Shown one piece after another: positions 43,911 to 52,979 of a DNA stretch of 64,000 nt. The stretch is from the NCBI RefSeq assembly GCF_002157835.1, contig NZ_CP020809.1, forward strand, positions 4,650,001 to 4,714,000, read 5' to 3'. The notes beneath the pieces are model-generated. The model did not search any database. It was not told the DNA's origin and worked only from the letters and a program-made list of their open reading frames with translations. Origin of the DNA: Mycobacterium dioxanotrophicus. GTDB lineage: Bacteria; Actinomycetota; Actinomycetes; Mycobacteriales; Mycobacteriaceae. The position numbers and the translations under genes are program-made. The stretch's first letter is position 1; each line of letters opens with the position of its first letter.

Positions 43911-45167
43911 CTAGCGGATGTGCGCGGGCACCCGCTTGATGCCGTGGACGAAGCTGCTGTAGAGCAGTTCGGGCTCTCCGAACTCGATGCTCTCGATACG
44001 AGTCAGCAACTCCCGGAACAGGTTTCGCAACTCGGCTTTGGCGAGCTGATTGCCGAGACAGAAGTGGGGCCCGCCACCCCCGAAGCCGATCTGCGGGTTC
44101 GGTGACCGGCTCAGGTCGAACCGCTGCGGATCGGTGAACACCGACTCGTCGCGGTTGGCCGAACAGTAGAACAAGCCGACTTTGTCCCCCGCACTGATCG
44201 TCTGGCCGGCGATCTCGACATCCTCGGTCGCGAACCGCGCGAACTGCAGCACCGGAGTGGACCACCGCACGAACTCTTCGACCGCCAGTCCGATGCGGCC
44301 GTCGAAATCCTCCAGCAGCCAATCCTTTTGGTCCGGGTGGGCGGCCAGCGCCATCATGGCGTGCGTCGTGGTCTGCTTCGTGGTGTCGTTGCCCGCCGAG
44401 GCGAGCAGGATGAGAAACGCCCCGATCTCCTCATCGGTGAGCCGGTGACCTTCCACCTCGGCGTTGACGATGCTGGTCATCAGGTCGTCACCGGGATTGG
44501 CCCGGCGGAACTTCGCCAGCTCGACGCCTGTGGACGAGATCAGCATGATCTCGTTGATCGTGTCCATGGCACGTTCTTCGATGCTGGAGTATTCGTCGTC
44601 GCTCATGCTGAACAACTTCTCGGCGGCCTTGGCGAGTGCCGGTTGATCGGCCGCGGGTACTCCCAACATGTCGGAGATGGTCCTCATCGGCAGCTGCGCC
44701 GAGCAGGCTTCGACGAAGTCCACCTCGCCCGCTCCGATCAGGTCGTCGACCACCCCGACGGCATTGCGGTGAATCTGCTCCTCGATCTTGCGGACGTTGC
44801 GCGGCGTGAACGCCGAGCTGATCAACCGGCGGTAGGTGGTGTGCTCGGGCGGATCCATCGTCAGGAAGAACGACGCGAACTTCTGTACATCGGCCGGCAT
44901 CGGGTCGAGCGCCACCCCGCGCGCGGAGGTGAACAGCTCCGGGTGCTGGCTGGCGAATTGGATGTCGGCGCGGCGCGTCAGCGCCCAGAATCCGGGTTCG
45001 GAGATGTCGAACAGCGTCGGCAACGGCTGGTGCCAACTCAATCCGTCACCCGCCCGCAGCCGGGCGAAGGTGTGGTCCCGCTCGGCGAAGGGCCGGCTCC
45101 AGAAGCCGTGGGACGTGATGTCGAATGGGCTGTATTCGCGTGCCTGCGGCGAGCCGGCAACGGTCAC
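43911..45167 (-). CDS. Second cytochrome P450 of the region
   Basis: 418 residues, CYP124/125/142-like in character. The I-helix is LASAGNDTTKQTTTHAMM, the ExxR motif lies in VEEFVRWSTPV, and the heme loop FGGGGPHFCLGNQLAK holds C370. TMDPPEHTTYRRLISSAFTP is the conserved C-helix region. Such mycobacterial P450s hydroxylate sterol or branched lipid tails. The GTG at 45167 follows GGAAGGAA. Motif site B lies upstream. Confidence 0.9.
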   Translation of the reverse strand: MTVAGSPQAREYSPFDITSHGFWSRPFAERDHTFARLRAGDGLSWHQPLPTLFDISEPGFWALTRRADIQFASQHPELFTSARGVALDPMPADVQKFASFFLTMDPPEHTTYRRLISSAFTPRNVRKIEEQIHRNAVGVVDDLIGAGEVDFVEACSAQLPMRTISDMLGVPAADQPALAKAAEKLFSMSDDEYSSIEERAMDTINEIMLISSTGVELAKFRRANPGDDLMTSIVNAEVEGHRLTDEEIGAFLILLASAGNDTTKQTTTHAMMALAAHPDQKDWLLEDFDGRIGLAVEEFVRWSTPVLQFARFATEDVEIAGQTISAGDKVGLFYCSANRDESVFTDPQRFDLSRSPNPQIGFGGGGPHFCLGNQLAKAELRNLFRELLTRIESIEFGEPELLYSSFVHGIKRVPAHIR

Positions 45168-45204
45168 GTAGATTCCTTCCGCGGGGCGACAACGAAATTC
45201 AGCG

Positions 45205-45230
45205 TGACAGTTGAAGGATAATTTGTAAAG
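45205..45230. promoter_or_regulatory. Regulon motif site B: TGACA-N13-TTGTAAAG
   Basis: TGACA (45205-45209) and TTGTAAAG (45223-45230) with exactly 13 bases between, 38 bases upstream of the second P450, which reads away on the minus strand. The preceding AGCG matches site A. No plus-strand gene follows, so the site must act as an operator rather than as a plus-strand promoter. Confidence 0.6.
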
Positions 45231-45252
45231 CAGTGCGGTGGCTGCGATCGGG

Positions 45253-46200
45253 TCAGCGCAGCATCGGATCGGCCGCCTGAACCGCCTCCACCTCCGCCAT
45301 CACCGGCGCGTAGGCCCCGGAGTGACTGACGGTCAACGCACTGGTGATGATGGCGCGGTGCAGCGCGGGCTGGACATCGGACCAGCTCACCGCGGCCAGC
45401 CGCTGCCGCGCCGAGGACGAGCCGAGCAGCCGGGCATCCATCAACCCCGAGATCAACCCCGCCATGAACGAGTCCCCGGCGCCGACGGAGTCACCGACCT
45501 CGACGGTCAGCTGATCGAGGTGCAGCATGTCCCGATTGTTGGCCAGCAGCGCGTAGGCACCCCACGGTCCGCGGGTGACCACCACCATGGCGGGGCCGCT
45601 CTTGACCCACCTGCGCATGATGTCTTCGACGGGCGTCTGCGGGTACAGCCACGCCAGGTCCTCGTCGCTGGCCTTGACCACGTCGGACAGTGCCACCATC
45701 CGTTCGACGCGGTCCACGACCGCATCGGGCGACTTCATCAGCGCCGGGCGGATGTTCGGGTCGTAGGACACGGTGCAGTCCCCCTGCATCCGCGCGGCGA
45801 CGTCGACGACCGCCGAACCTCCCGGTTCCAGGGTGACCGCGATGCTGCCGGTGTGCAGATGCCCGAACGCCGACAGGTCGGGCAGCGGCGGCACCTCCCA
45901 GGTCAGATCGAAATCGTAAGTGGCATGGCCGTGTTCGTCGACATGGGCGAACGCGACCGGCGTCTTGGCCGCGGAGTCGGTGCCTGCGACGATATCCAGG
46001 CCTGCGGCCTGGGCGCGTCGGCGGAGCATGTCCCCTCGGTCGTCGGCGGCCCAATGGGCGCAGATGCTCGCCGGGTGGCCGAGGGTGGCGACACCGACCG
46101 CGACGTTGAGTGGGCTGCCGCCGACATGTTCCTCGATGGACCCGGGCCGGATGACGACGTCGATCAACGCCTCACCGAGGCTGAGCACGCGGCCGGTCAT
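45253..46200 (-). CDS. PfkB-family carbohydrate kinase (fructokinase-like)
   Basis: 315 residues. The N-terminal SLGEALIDVV and GGSPLNVAVGVATLG bind sugar, and the PfkB signature DSVGAGDSFMAGL holds the catalytic Asp. It is most like fructokinases (ScrK-type). Its ATG shares one base with the stop of the MFS gene (TGATG), so transporter and kinase are translated together. Predicted role: phosphorylation of the imported sugar, probably fructose. Confidence 0.87.
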   Translation of the reverse strand: MTGRVLSLGEALIDVVIRPGSIEEHVGGSPLNVAVGVATLGHPASICAHWAADDRGDMLRRRAQAAGLDIVAGTDSAAKTPVAFAHVDEHGHATYDFDLTWEVPPLPDLSAFGHLHTGSIAVTLEPGGSAVVDVAARMQGDCTVSYDPNIRPALMKSPDAVVDRVERMVALSDVVKASDEDLAWLYPQTPVEDIMRRWVKSGPAMVVVTRGPWGAYALLANNRDMLHLDQLTVEVGDSVGAGDSFMAGLISGLMDARLLGSSSARQRLAAVSWSDVQPALHRAIITSALTVSHSGAYAPVMAEVEAVQAADPMLR

Positions 46201-47597
46201 CAGCGTCCCCCCGCCGTGAGCGGACCGCCCGGTTCGTGGGTGAGGCCGAGTTTGGCCTCCATCTCCTCCAGCGGCACACCCTTGGTCTCGGGCATGACCT
46301 TCAGCACCCATGCCAACTGGCCGAGCATCGCGATGAAGAAGATGCTGAACGCGACTCCCCCGCCGAACGCCCCGATGATCGGCGGAAACGCGAACGATGT
46401 GATCGCGGCGAACACCCAGTGCGTGAGGCTGCCCAGCGACTGGCCGCGCCCGCGGATCCGGTTCGGGAAGATCTCGGAGATGAACACCCAGATCACCGAG
46501 CCCTGCCCGAACGCGTGTGCGGCGATGAACACCATCAACCCGGCCAGCACCAGCACCGACGATGTGGTGGTGAACTCGCCACCGCGGGCGTCCTCGTAGT
46601 AGAACATCACGCCCGCCAAGAAGCCCAGCGAGATGAGGTAGCCGATCGAGCCGACGATCATGAGCCTGCGCCGGCCGATCTTGTCGATCACGGTCAATGC
46701 GGCCATGGTCGCAACGAGATTCATCGCGCCGACGGCGACGCTCATCCAGTACGCGGCACTTGTGCTGGCGCCGGCCTGCTGCATGACGCGCGGTGCGTAG
46801 TACAGGATCGCGTTGATGCCGGACATCTGGTTGAAGAACGCGATGGCGATCGCGAGCAGGATGACTTTGCGGTGCCCGGGGGTGAAGAACGGCACCGACG
46901 GCGCGTTATCGGCGGCCGCCAGCGACGCCCGGATCTCCGCCATCTCGAAGCCGGCCTCCTCCGGGGTGGAGCACAGCCGGTTGCAGGTTGCGGTGGCCTC
47001 ATCCCACCGGCTTGCCGTCGCCAGCCAGCGTGGCGTTTCGGGGACCGTCGGTAACAGCAGCAGGAAAACAGCCGCGGGCAGCACCATCACGCCGAGCATC
47101 CAGCGCCACGCGTGCTCGCCGTCTGCGAGGGCGCGCACGACGGCGTTGGATGCATAGGCGAGCAGGATGCCCAGCACGATGTTGAACTGCACCAAACCGA
47201 CCAGCCGTCCGCGATGGGCGGCCGGGGCCACTTCGGCGGTGTAGATCGGGGCGCACACGCTGGCTGCGCCGACACCGAGGCCGCCCAGGAACCGGAAGGC
47301 CATCAGTGTCTCCACGTTGGTGGCCAGGGCAGAGCCCAGTGCCCCGAGTACGTAGAAGATGCCGATGGCGTAGAGCACTTTCTTGCGGCCGTACCGGTCA
47401 GCGGGACGTCCCGCGGTCAAGGCCCCGACGATCGTTCCGATGAGCGCGGTCGTCACGGTGAAGCCCAACTTCGCGTCGCTGAGGGCGAAGACGTGCTGGA
47501 TCTGCTCCTCCGCGCCGGAGATGACCGCGGTGTCGAACCCGAAAATCAGGCCGCCGAGCGCAGCGACAACGGCGCTGCGAATCACCAGAGGTTTCAT
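46200..47597 (-). CDS. MFS sugar porter
   Basis: 465 residues with twelve hydrophobic helices, sugar porter family. The diagnostic motifs are GFDTAVISGAE in helix 1, GRPADRYGRKKVL, RFLGGLGVGAAS, PETPRWL and the C-terminal PETKGVPLEEME. It is probably a proton-coupled importer of a hexose such as fructose, given the coupled kinase. The upstream region holds an inverted repeat ACTAG-N8-CTAGT (47608-47625) just before the start. Confidence 0.88.
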   Translation of the reverse strand: MKPLVIRSAVVAALGGLIFGFDTAVISGAEEQIQHVFALSDAKLGFTVTTALIGTIVGALTAGRPADRYGRKKVLYAIGIFYVLGALGSALATNVETLMAFRFLGGLGVGAASVCAPIYTAEVAPAAHRGRLVGLVQFNIVLGILLAYASNAVVRALADGEHAWRWMLGVMVLPAAVFLLLLPTVPETPRWLATASRWDEATATCNRLCSTPEEAGFEMAEIRASLAAADNAPSVPFFTPGHRKVILLAIAIAFFNQMSGINAILYYAPRVMQQAGASTSAAYWMSVAVGAMNLVATMAALTVIDKIGRRRLMIVGSIGYLISLGFLAGVMFYYEDARGGEFTTTSSVLVLAGLMVFIAAHAFGQGSVIWVFISEIFPNRIRGRGQSLGSLTHWVFAAITSFAFPPIIGAFGGGVAFSIFFIAMLGQLAWVLKVMPETKGVPLEEMEAKLGLTHEPGGPLTAGGR

Positions 47598-47919
47598 GAA
47601 AGCTCAAACTAGAACCCTGCCTAGTGCGTTCGCAGGGCAATTGCGGAGTCTAGACCAATTTTTCCCACTCGCGTGGCAATACGTGTGGTTTCCGTTGTGT
47701 TCGGTTGGGTTTCGTCGCGCTCGGCCGAATTACCCACGCGCGCAATATTCCCCGACGTTGTTCGACTAAAACGTGTTCGTCTGCGATTGCCTGGGATTGC
47801 CTGCGAAAAGATCCCCGCGTGTTGATTTCGCCGACCGCACACAAATGTCGAGTTGCGCCTTTACGATTCAGTGTCCGCGTGGAATTGGGCGGGTTGTTGT
47901 CGTTCAGAGGAGTTCTCAG
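47598..47919. promoter_or_regulatory. Divergent 322-base regulatory region, MFS/kinase and glgC-like
   Basis: No gene is seen here and the base composition is more AT-rich than its neighbours. It holds dyads ACTAG/CTAGT (47608-47625) and CCCTGC/GCAGGG (47615-47637), and the direct repeat GATTGCCTG (47785-47793, 47795-47803). The glgC-like gene has AGAGGAG 7 bases before its ATG. A long leader or multiple regulator sites are likely. Confidence 0.5.
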
Positions 47920-49158
47920 ATGGCCGATCCAAAAGTTCTCGGCATCGTCCTGGCCGGCGGTGAGGGCAAGCGCCTCTCACCGCTGACACTGGACCGTGCC
48001 AAACCGGCCGTGCCGTTCGCCGGACTGTACCGACTGATCGACTTCGCATTGTCCAACCTGGTCAACGCCGGGGTGCTGCGCATCGCGGTGCTCACCCAGT
48101 ACAAGAGCCACAGCCTCGACCGCCACATCACCACCACGTGGCGGATGAGCAGCATGCTCGGCAACTACGTCACCCCCGTTCCCGCCCAACAACGCCTCGG
48201 CCCCCAGTGGTATACGGGTTCTGCCAATGCGATATACCAGTCACTGAACCTCATCTACGACGAAAAACCGGATCTGGTCATCGTTTTCGGCGCTGACCAC
48301 GTCTACCGCATGGACCCGCGCCAGATGATCGCCCAGCACCTGGAGAGCGGCGCAGCCGCCACCGTCGCCGGGATTCGCGTGCCGCGCAGTGAAGCCAGCG
48401 CCTTCGGCGTGATCAAGACCGGTCCTGACGGCCGTCAAGTCGAGGCGTTCCTGGAGAAACCGGCGGATCCACCGGGACTGCACGACTCCCCCGACGAAAC
48501 CTTCGTCTCCATGGGCAACTATCTGTTCTCCACCGACGTGCTGCTCGACGCCTTGCGCTCCGATGCCGAAGATCCCTCGAGCAAGCACGATATGGGCGGC
48601 AACATCATGCCGATGATGGTCGACCGCGGGCTTGCCCAGGTATACGACTTCCAGAGCAACGAGGTGCCCGGCGCCGCGCCCACCGACACCGGCTACTGGC
48701 GCGACGTCGGAACCCTGGACTCCTACTACGACGCCCACATGGACCTGTGCGCCCTGGTGCCCGTCTTCAACCTCTACAACAGCCAATGGCCCATCCTCAC
48801 CCACATTCCGCCGCACCCGCCGGCGAAATTCGTCCACGAGGACGACGGCCGCGTGGGCCGCGCTGTCAACAGCGTGGTCTCCAACGGCGTCATCGTCTCG
48901 GGTGCACTGGTGCGGGAGTCGGTGCTCTCCCCCGGGGTCCGGGTGGAGGAGCACGCCGTCGTCGAACGCTCGGTGATCATGGACAACACGGTGATCGGGC
49001 CACACGCCGTGGTACGCAACGCGATCATCGACAAGGGCGTCGTGGTACCCGCCGGGGTTCAGATCGGCGTCGACAAAGAGCACGACCGCGCCCGCGGATT
49101 CGTGGTGTCCGACGGCGGCGTGACCGTGCTGGGCAAGTTTCAGGAGGTCACCCACTGA
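47920..49158 (+). CDS. glgC: Glucose-1-phosphate adenylyltransferase (GlgC paralogue)
   Basis: 412-residue nucleotidyltransferase making ADP-glucose from ATP and glucose-1-phosphate. [17 protein letters not shown] is the nucleotide motif, followed by [20 protein letters not shown] is the metal site; a left-handed beta-helix repeat follows. It resembles the mycobacterial GlgC but differs throughout (for example the C-terminus ends GKFQEVTH). Being next to a GH3 glucosidase and sugar porter rather than the glycogen genes, it may be a second copy with a specialised role. Confidence 0.88.
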   Translation: MADPKVLGIVLAGGEGKRLSPLTLDRAKPAVPFAGLYRLIDFALSNLVNAGVLRIAVLTQYKSHSLDRHITTTWRMSSMLGNYVTPVPAQQRLGPQWYTGSANAIYQSLNLIYDEKPDLVIVFGADHVYRMDPRQMIAQHLESGAAATVAGIRVPRSEASAFGVIKTGPDGRQVEAFLEKPADPPGLHDSPDETFVSMGNYLFSTDVLLDALRSDAEDPSSKHDMGGNIMPMMVDRGLAQVYDFQSNEVPGAAPTDTGYWRDVGTLDSYYDAHMDLCALVPVFNLYNSQWPILTHIPPHPPAKFVHEDDGRVGRAVNSVVSNGVIVSGALVRESVLSPGVRVEEHAVVERSVIMDNTVIGPHAVVRNAIIDKGVVVPAGVQIGVDKEHDRARGFVVSDGGVTVLGKFQEVTH

Positions 49159-49221
49159 GGGCTGTCCGGAGGGTCACGGCGACGCGTCCTGGCCCATCGG
49201 CACATTCGATACCGTGGGCCC

Positions 49222-51417
49222 ATGGCCGACATCTCCGCGTGGGCGTTACAGCAGCGGGCCGCGCTGGGTAGTGGCGCGAGTTTCTGGACCACCAAGGCCG
49301 TCGACGGCATCCCGTCGATCGTGCTGACCGACGGGCCGCACGGCGTGCGCAAGCAATCCGGCAGTGCCACAGATCATCTCGGCCTCGGCGCCAGTGAACC
49401 TGCCACCTGTTTCCCGCCCGCGGTCGGGCTGGCCCAGACCTGGGACCCCGCTTTGGTGCAGCGTGTCGGCGCCGCGCTGGGAGACGAATCCCGCTCTCTG
49501 GGAGTGCAGGTGCTGCTCGGCCCGGGCGTCAACATCAAGCGGGATCCGCGCTGTGGGCGCAATTTCGAGTACTACTCGGAGGATCCGCTGCTGGCCGGCA
49601 CGCTCGGCGCGGCCTGGGTGCGTGGCGTCCAGAGCCGGGGCGTGGGCGCCTCGGTGAAGCACTTCGCGGTCAACAACGCCGAATACGACCGGATGCGGGC
49701 CAGCTCCGACGTCGACGACCGGACACTGCGCGAGATCTACTTACGCGCGTTCGAGCAGGTGGTCCGCGAGGCGCAGCCGTGGACGGTGATGTGTTCGTAC
49801 AACCGCATCAACGGGATCTACGCCACCGAGAACGCCTGGCTGCTCACTGATGTGCTGCGTGACGAATGGGGCTTCGACGGACTGGTGGTCAGCGACTGGG
49901 GTGCGGTGCGCGACCGGGTCGCCGCCGTGGCGGCCGGGCTGGACCTGGAGATGCCGAGCACCGGCGGGGTCAGCGACGCCGACGTCGTCGCGGCGGTGCA
50001 GACCGGCGCACTCGACGACGCCGTCGTGACCCTTGCGGCGCAGCGCGTGGCACAGCTGGTGCAGCGCACCACCGAAAATCCCTCCGAGAGTGCTCCTTTC
50101 GATGTAGATGCGCACCACCGCCTGGCGCGCGAGGCTGCTGCCGCGGCCGTGGTGCTGCTCAAGAACGACGGCGATCTGCTGCCCCTGGCCCCATCCCGGC
50201 TGGCTGTGATCGGGCGGTTCGCGCAGACGCCGCGGTATCAGGGCGGCGGCAGCTCACACGTGAACCCGACGCGGTTGGACATCCCGCTCGACGAGATCCG
50301 CCGGCTCGCCGGTCCGCACGAGGTGACCTTCGTCCCCGGAGGCTCCCACCCCGATGCCGTGGCCGACGCGGTTGCGGCGGCCCAATCCGCCGATACCGCA
50401 GTGCTGTTCCTCGGGCTCACCGCGGAGGAGGAATCCGAGGGCTTCGACCGTGAGCACATCGACCTTCCGGATGATCAGCTCAGATTGTTGCGCGAGATCG
50501 TCGCGGTACAGCCACGCACCGTGGTGATCCTTGCCCACGGTGGCGTGGTGCGCCTCGATGCCGTCGCCGAGCTCGCCCCGGCGATCCTCGACGGCGCACT
50601 GCTGGGGCAGGCCGGTGGCGGCGGCATCGCCGATGTGCTGTTCGGCGTGGTCAACCCGTCGGGTCGGCTGGCCGAGACGGTGCCGCTGCGGCTGCAGGAC
50701 ACCCCCGCCTTCCTGAATTTCCCGTCCGAGAGTGGCCGTACGGTCTATGGCGAACGAATCTTTGTCGGCTACCGCTGGTATGACGCGCGTGGCCTGGATG
50801 TCGCGTTTCCGTTCGGTCACGGATTGTCCTACACGCGGTTCGACTATTCGGAGCTGCAGGTCGACGACGATCTCGCGGGGCTGCGCGTGAGTGTGGCCAA
50901 CATCGGCGACCGGGTGGGCCGCGAAGTCGTCCAGGCCTACGCCGCGCTCCCGGCGTCCGATGTGAGCCGACCGCCTCGGTGGCTGATCGGATTCGCCGCA
51001 GTGACCTTGGCTCCAGGCGACCGCCGGGTAGTCGAAATACCGGTCCGGCGAATCGATCTCGCGTACTGGAAGGACCGCTGGGTGGTGGAGGGCGGCGACT
51101 ACCGGGTGTCGGTCGGCTCCTCGAGCCGGGACCTGCGGTTGGAGGCCACGGTCCACGTCGAAGGCGACGCGGTGACGAGGCCGTTCACCGGAGAGTCGAC
51201 GTTGGGTGAGCTGTTGGCCGATCCGGTCGCGGCCCCGATGGTGATGGCGGCCGTCGCCGAGGTCATGCCGGCAGCCGGAAGCACGCCTGGGCTCGGGGTG
51301 GATCTGCTCCGGATGGCCGCATCCATCCCGATCGAGCGCATGGTCGGGTTCTCGGGCGGCACGGTCAGCCGAGCCCAACTCGACGAACTGCTGGCCGCGA
51401 TCAACTCTCAGGGGTGA
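49222..51417 (+). CDS. Glycoside hydrolase family 3 beta-glucosidase-like
   Basis: 731 residues. The TIM-barrel half begins [12 protein letters not shown] and the nucleophile is D225 in GLVVSDWGA. The second domain (residues 300 onward) carries [15 protein letters not shown], holding the acid/base Glu, and a C-terminal fibronectin-III-like part ([12 protein letters not shown]). No signal peptide, so the substrate must be imported, consistent with the MFS porter and kinase nearby. Likely cleaves beta-linked glucosides or short oligosaccharides. Confidence 0.88.
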   Translation: MADISAWALQQRAALGSGASFWTTKAVDGIPSIVLTDGPHGVRKQSGSATDHLGLGASEPATCFPPAVGLAQTWDPALVQRVGAALGDESRSLGVQVLLGPGVNIKRDPRCGRNFEYYSEDPLLAGTLGAAWVRGVQSRGVGASVKHFAVNNAEYDRMRASSDVDDRTLREIYLRAFEQVVREAQPWTVMCSYNRINGIYATENAWLLTDVLRDEWGFDGLVVSDWGAVRDRVAAVAAGLDLEMPSTGGVSDADVVAAVQTGALDDAVVTLAAQRVAQLVQRTTENPSESAPFDVDAHHRLAREAAAAAVVLLKNDGDLLPLAPSRLAVIGRFAQTPRYQGGGSSHVNPTRLDIPLDEIRRLAGPHEVTFVPGGSHPDAVADAVAAAQSADTAVLFLGLTAEEESEGFDREHIDLPDDQLRLLREIVAVQPRTVVILAHGGVVRLDAVAELAPAILDGALLGQAGGGGIADVLFGVVNPSGRLAETVPLRLQDTPAFLNFPSESGRTVYGERIFVGYRWYDARGLDVAFPFGHGLSYTRFDYSELQVDDDLAGLRVSVANIGDRVGREVVQAYAALPASDVSRPPRWLIGFAAVTLAPGDRRVVEIPVRRIDLAYWKDRWVVEGGDYRVSVGSSSRDLRLEATVHVEGDAVTRPFTGESTLGELLADPVAAPMVMAAVAEVMPAAGSTPGLGVDLLRMAASIPIERMVGFSGGTVSRAQLDELLAAINSQG

Positions 51418-51537
51418 AACCCGTTCGGGCACATCGACGATGCGTGCGCGCACAGCTCCAGCCATCGAGTGGCGAAGCCGGCACCCGAGCTGAACCCGTC
51501 CAGCGGACCTGCCATCGCCGCACTTTCCGAAACCCAT

Positions 51538-51563
51538 TTACAACTTGACCAATATTTGTAAAC
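51538..51563. promoter_or_regulatory. Regulon motif site C: TTACA-N13-TTGTAAAC
   Basis: TTACA (51538-51542) lies 13 bases from TTGTAAAC (51556-51563), ending 7 bases before the next ATG. Here the motif is a true inverted repeat, TTTACAA-N12-TTGTAAA (51537-51562), which shows the probable symmetry of the other sites. Confidence 0.62.
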
Positions 51564-51570
51564 TTGGCGA

Positions 51571-52896
51571 ATGCTCACCCACGTCCGTCGCCTCGCCCCC
51601 GCCGTCGGCCTGGCGACCCATCTCGGGCATGGGATGCAACGTGTCGCGACCGACGGGACCATCGGGCACATCCGCGCGCTGCCCCGCCGGATCGCCGATC
51701 TCGACCCGGCATACCTGTCGCGCCTGCTCGGCCGTACCGTCACCTCGGTCGCGATGCTCGGGGGCGATGCGGGCACGTCGTCACGCGCGCGACTGGCGCT
51801 CGTTGGCGACGACGTTCCCGAGTCGGTGTTCGTCAAGATGCCCGCCGAGACCGCGGCGATCCGGTTGATGGGTGAGCTCGGCAGGCTCGCGCACACCGAG
51901 GTGCGGTTCTACGACGAGCTGTCAGCCGGCGTGGCCGGGACCCCGCAATGTCACGGGTCTGGGTTCGACCCGTTGACGGGCCGGTTCGTGCTGGTACTCG
52001 AGGATCTCGCGGCGGGTCCGTGCGAGTTTCCCGACACCCTGCATCCGCTCGACAAGGACCAGGCCGGGCTGGTCGTGGAGCTGCTGGCCCGGCTGCACGC
52101 GACGTTCTGGGGCCGGTTGCCGGCGTGGGCATACTCGGCCTCCGGCGACCACACGTCCCTGCTCACCGGCCCGCTGCTCAAGCTCTCCAGCCGCAAGCTC
52201 GCCGAACGCGCGGATATCGACGTGGCATGCGGCCGGTTCATCGACGAGCACTACCGGGCCGCCGCCCGGTTGCTCGACCGGCCACCGCACACGGTCACGC
52301 ACGGCGACGCACACCCGGGCAACGTCTACTTCCGTGACGGCGCGGCGGGCCTGCTGGACTGGCAGGCGCTGCGTCGCGGCCATCCGGGCCGTGAACTCGC
52401 CTACACCCTCATCACCAGCATGGCCACCGGCGACCGACAGGCCGCGGAACACGACCTGCTCGAGCGGTACCGCCACGCCCTGGCCGCGGAGGGCGGGCCG
52501 GATCTGGATGCCGACGAGCTGTGGCAATTGCTCGACGCCTTCGGCCAATTCGAACGCGAGATGTTCGACTCCGGCATCGGCCGCGCGACAGTCGGGCTGC
52601 GCGGAACCGAAAAGCTGGATGCTGCTTTGCGATTCATCGTCTCCTACCAGCAGTCCTATTCGGGAGTGCGGTTGGTGGACATCGAACCCGAGGTCGTCAT
52701 CGCGCAACTCGCGCACATCATCCCGGTGATGCGGGCCCGCCTGCAGCGGCTGTTGTCCGGCCCGAACGCCGCGGTGAAGGCGGCGACCGCGATCCGGGTG
52801 GCGGTCTCGCACTACATCGTGCGCAGTGACGACGGCGATCAGTTCCTCGCGCAACTGCGGCACGCGGTCGGGATCAAACAGCCCGACGGGAGCTAG
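51571..52896 (+). CDS. Aminoglycoside-phosphotransferase-like (APH/choline kinase fold) protein
   Basis: 441 residues. The kinase-like core has THGDAHPGNVYF (Brenner catalytic loop) and GLLDWQALRRG (the DFG-like Asp). The N-terminal VAMLGGDAGTSSRARLALVGDD resembles the nucleotide loop, with an invariant Lys in VFVKMPAE. It is not a resistance gene by context: mycobacterial members of this group accompany lipid and xenobiotic catabolic genes. Motif site C overlaps its promoter. Confidence 0.8.
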   Translation: MLTHVRRLAPAVGLATHLGHGMQRVATDGTIGHIRALPRRIADLDPAYLSRLLGRTVTSVAMLGGDAGTSSRARLALVGDDVPESVFVKMPAETAAIRLMGELGRLAHTEVRFYDELSAGVAGTPQCHGSGFDPLTGRFVLVLEDLAAGPCEFPDTLHPLDKDQAGLVVELLARLHATFWGRLPAWAYSASGDHTSLLTGPLLKLSSRKLAERADIDVACGRFIDEHYRAAARLLDRPPHTVTHGDAHPGNVYFRDGAAGLLDWQALRRGHPGRELAYTLITSMATGDRQAAEHDLLERYRHALAAEGGPDLDADELWQLLDAFGQFEREMFDSGIGRATVGLRGTEKLDAALRFIVSYQQSYSGVRLVDIEPEVVIAQLAHIIPVMRARLQRLLSGPNAAVKAATAIRVAVSHYIVRSDDGDQFLAQLRHAVGIKQPDGS

Positions 52897-52944
52897 CGCC
52901 CCTTCCCATCTGAGCGACTGCTCAACGAGTTTCGCTCCAGGGGA

Positions 52945-52970
52945 TGACACTCGCCACAATTTTTGTAAAG
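52945..52970. promoter_or_regulatory. Regulon motif site D: TGACA-N13-TTGTAAAG
   Basis: TGACA (52945-52949) and TTGTAAAG (52963-52970) with 13 bases between, ending 9 bases before the aldehyde dehydrogenase ATG. It is identical in spacing to sites A and B, with GACACTC shared with site A. Confidence 0.65.
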
Positions 52971-52979
52971 CTGTTCGGC

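Noticed and set aside
51571-52896. Antibiotic resistance by the APH-like gene
   Set aside because: The fold is shared by many small-molecule kinases, and its context and promoter motif point to catabolism.
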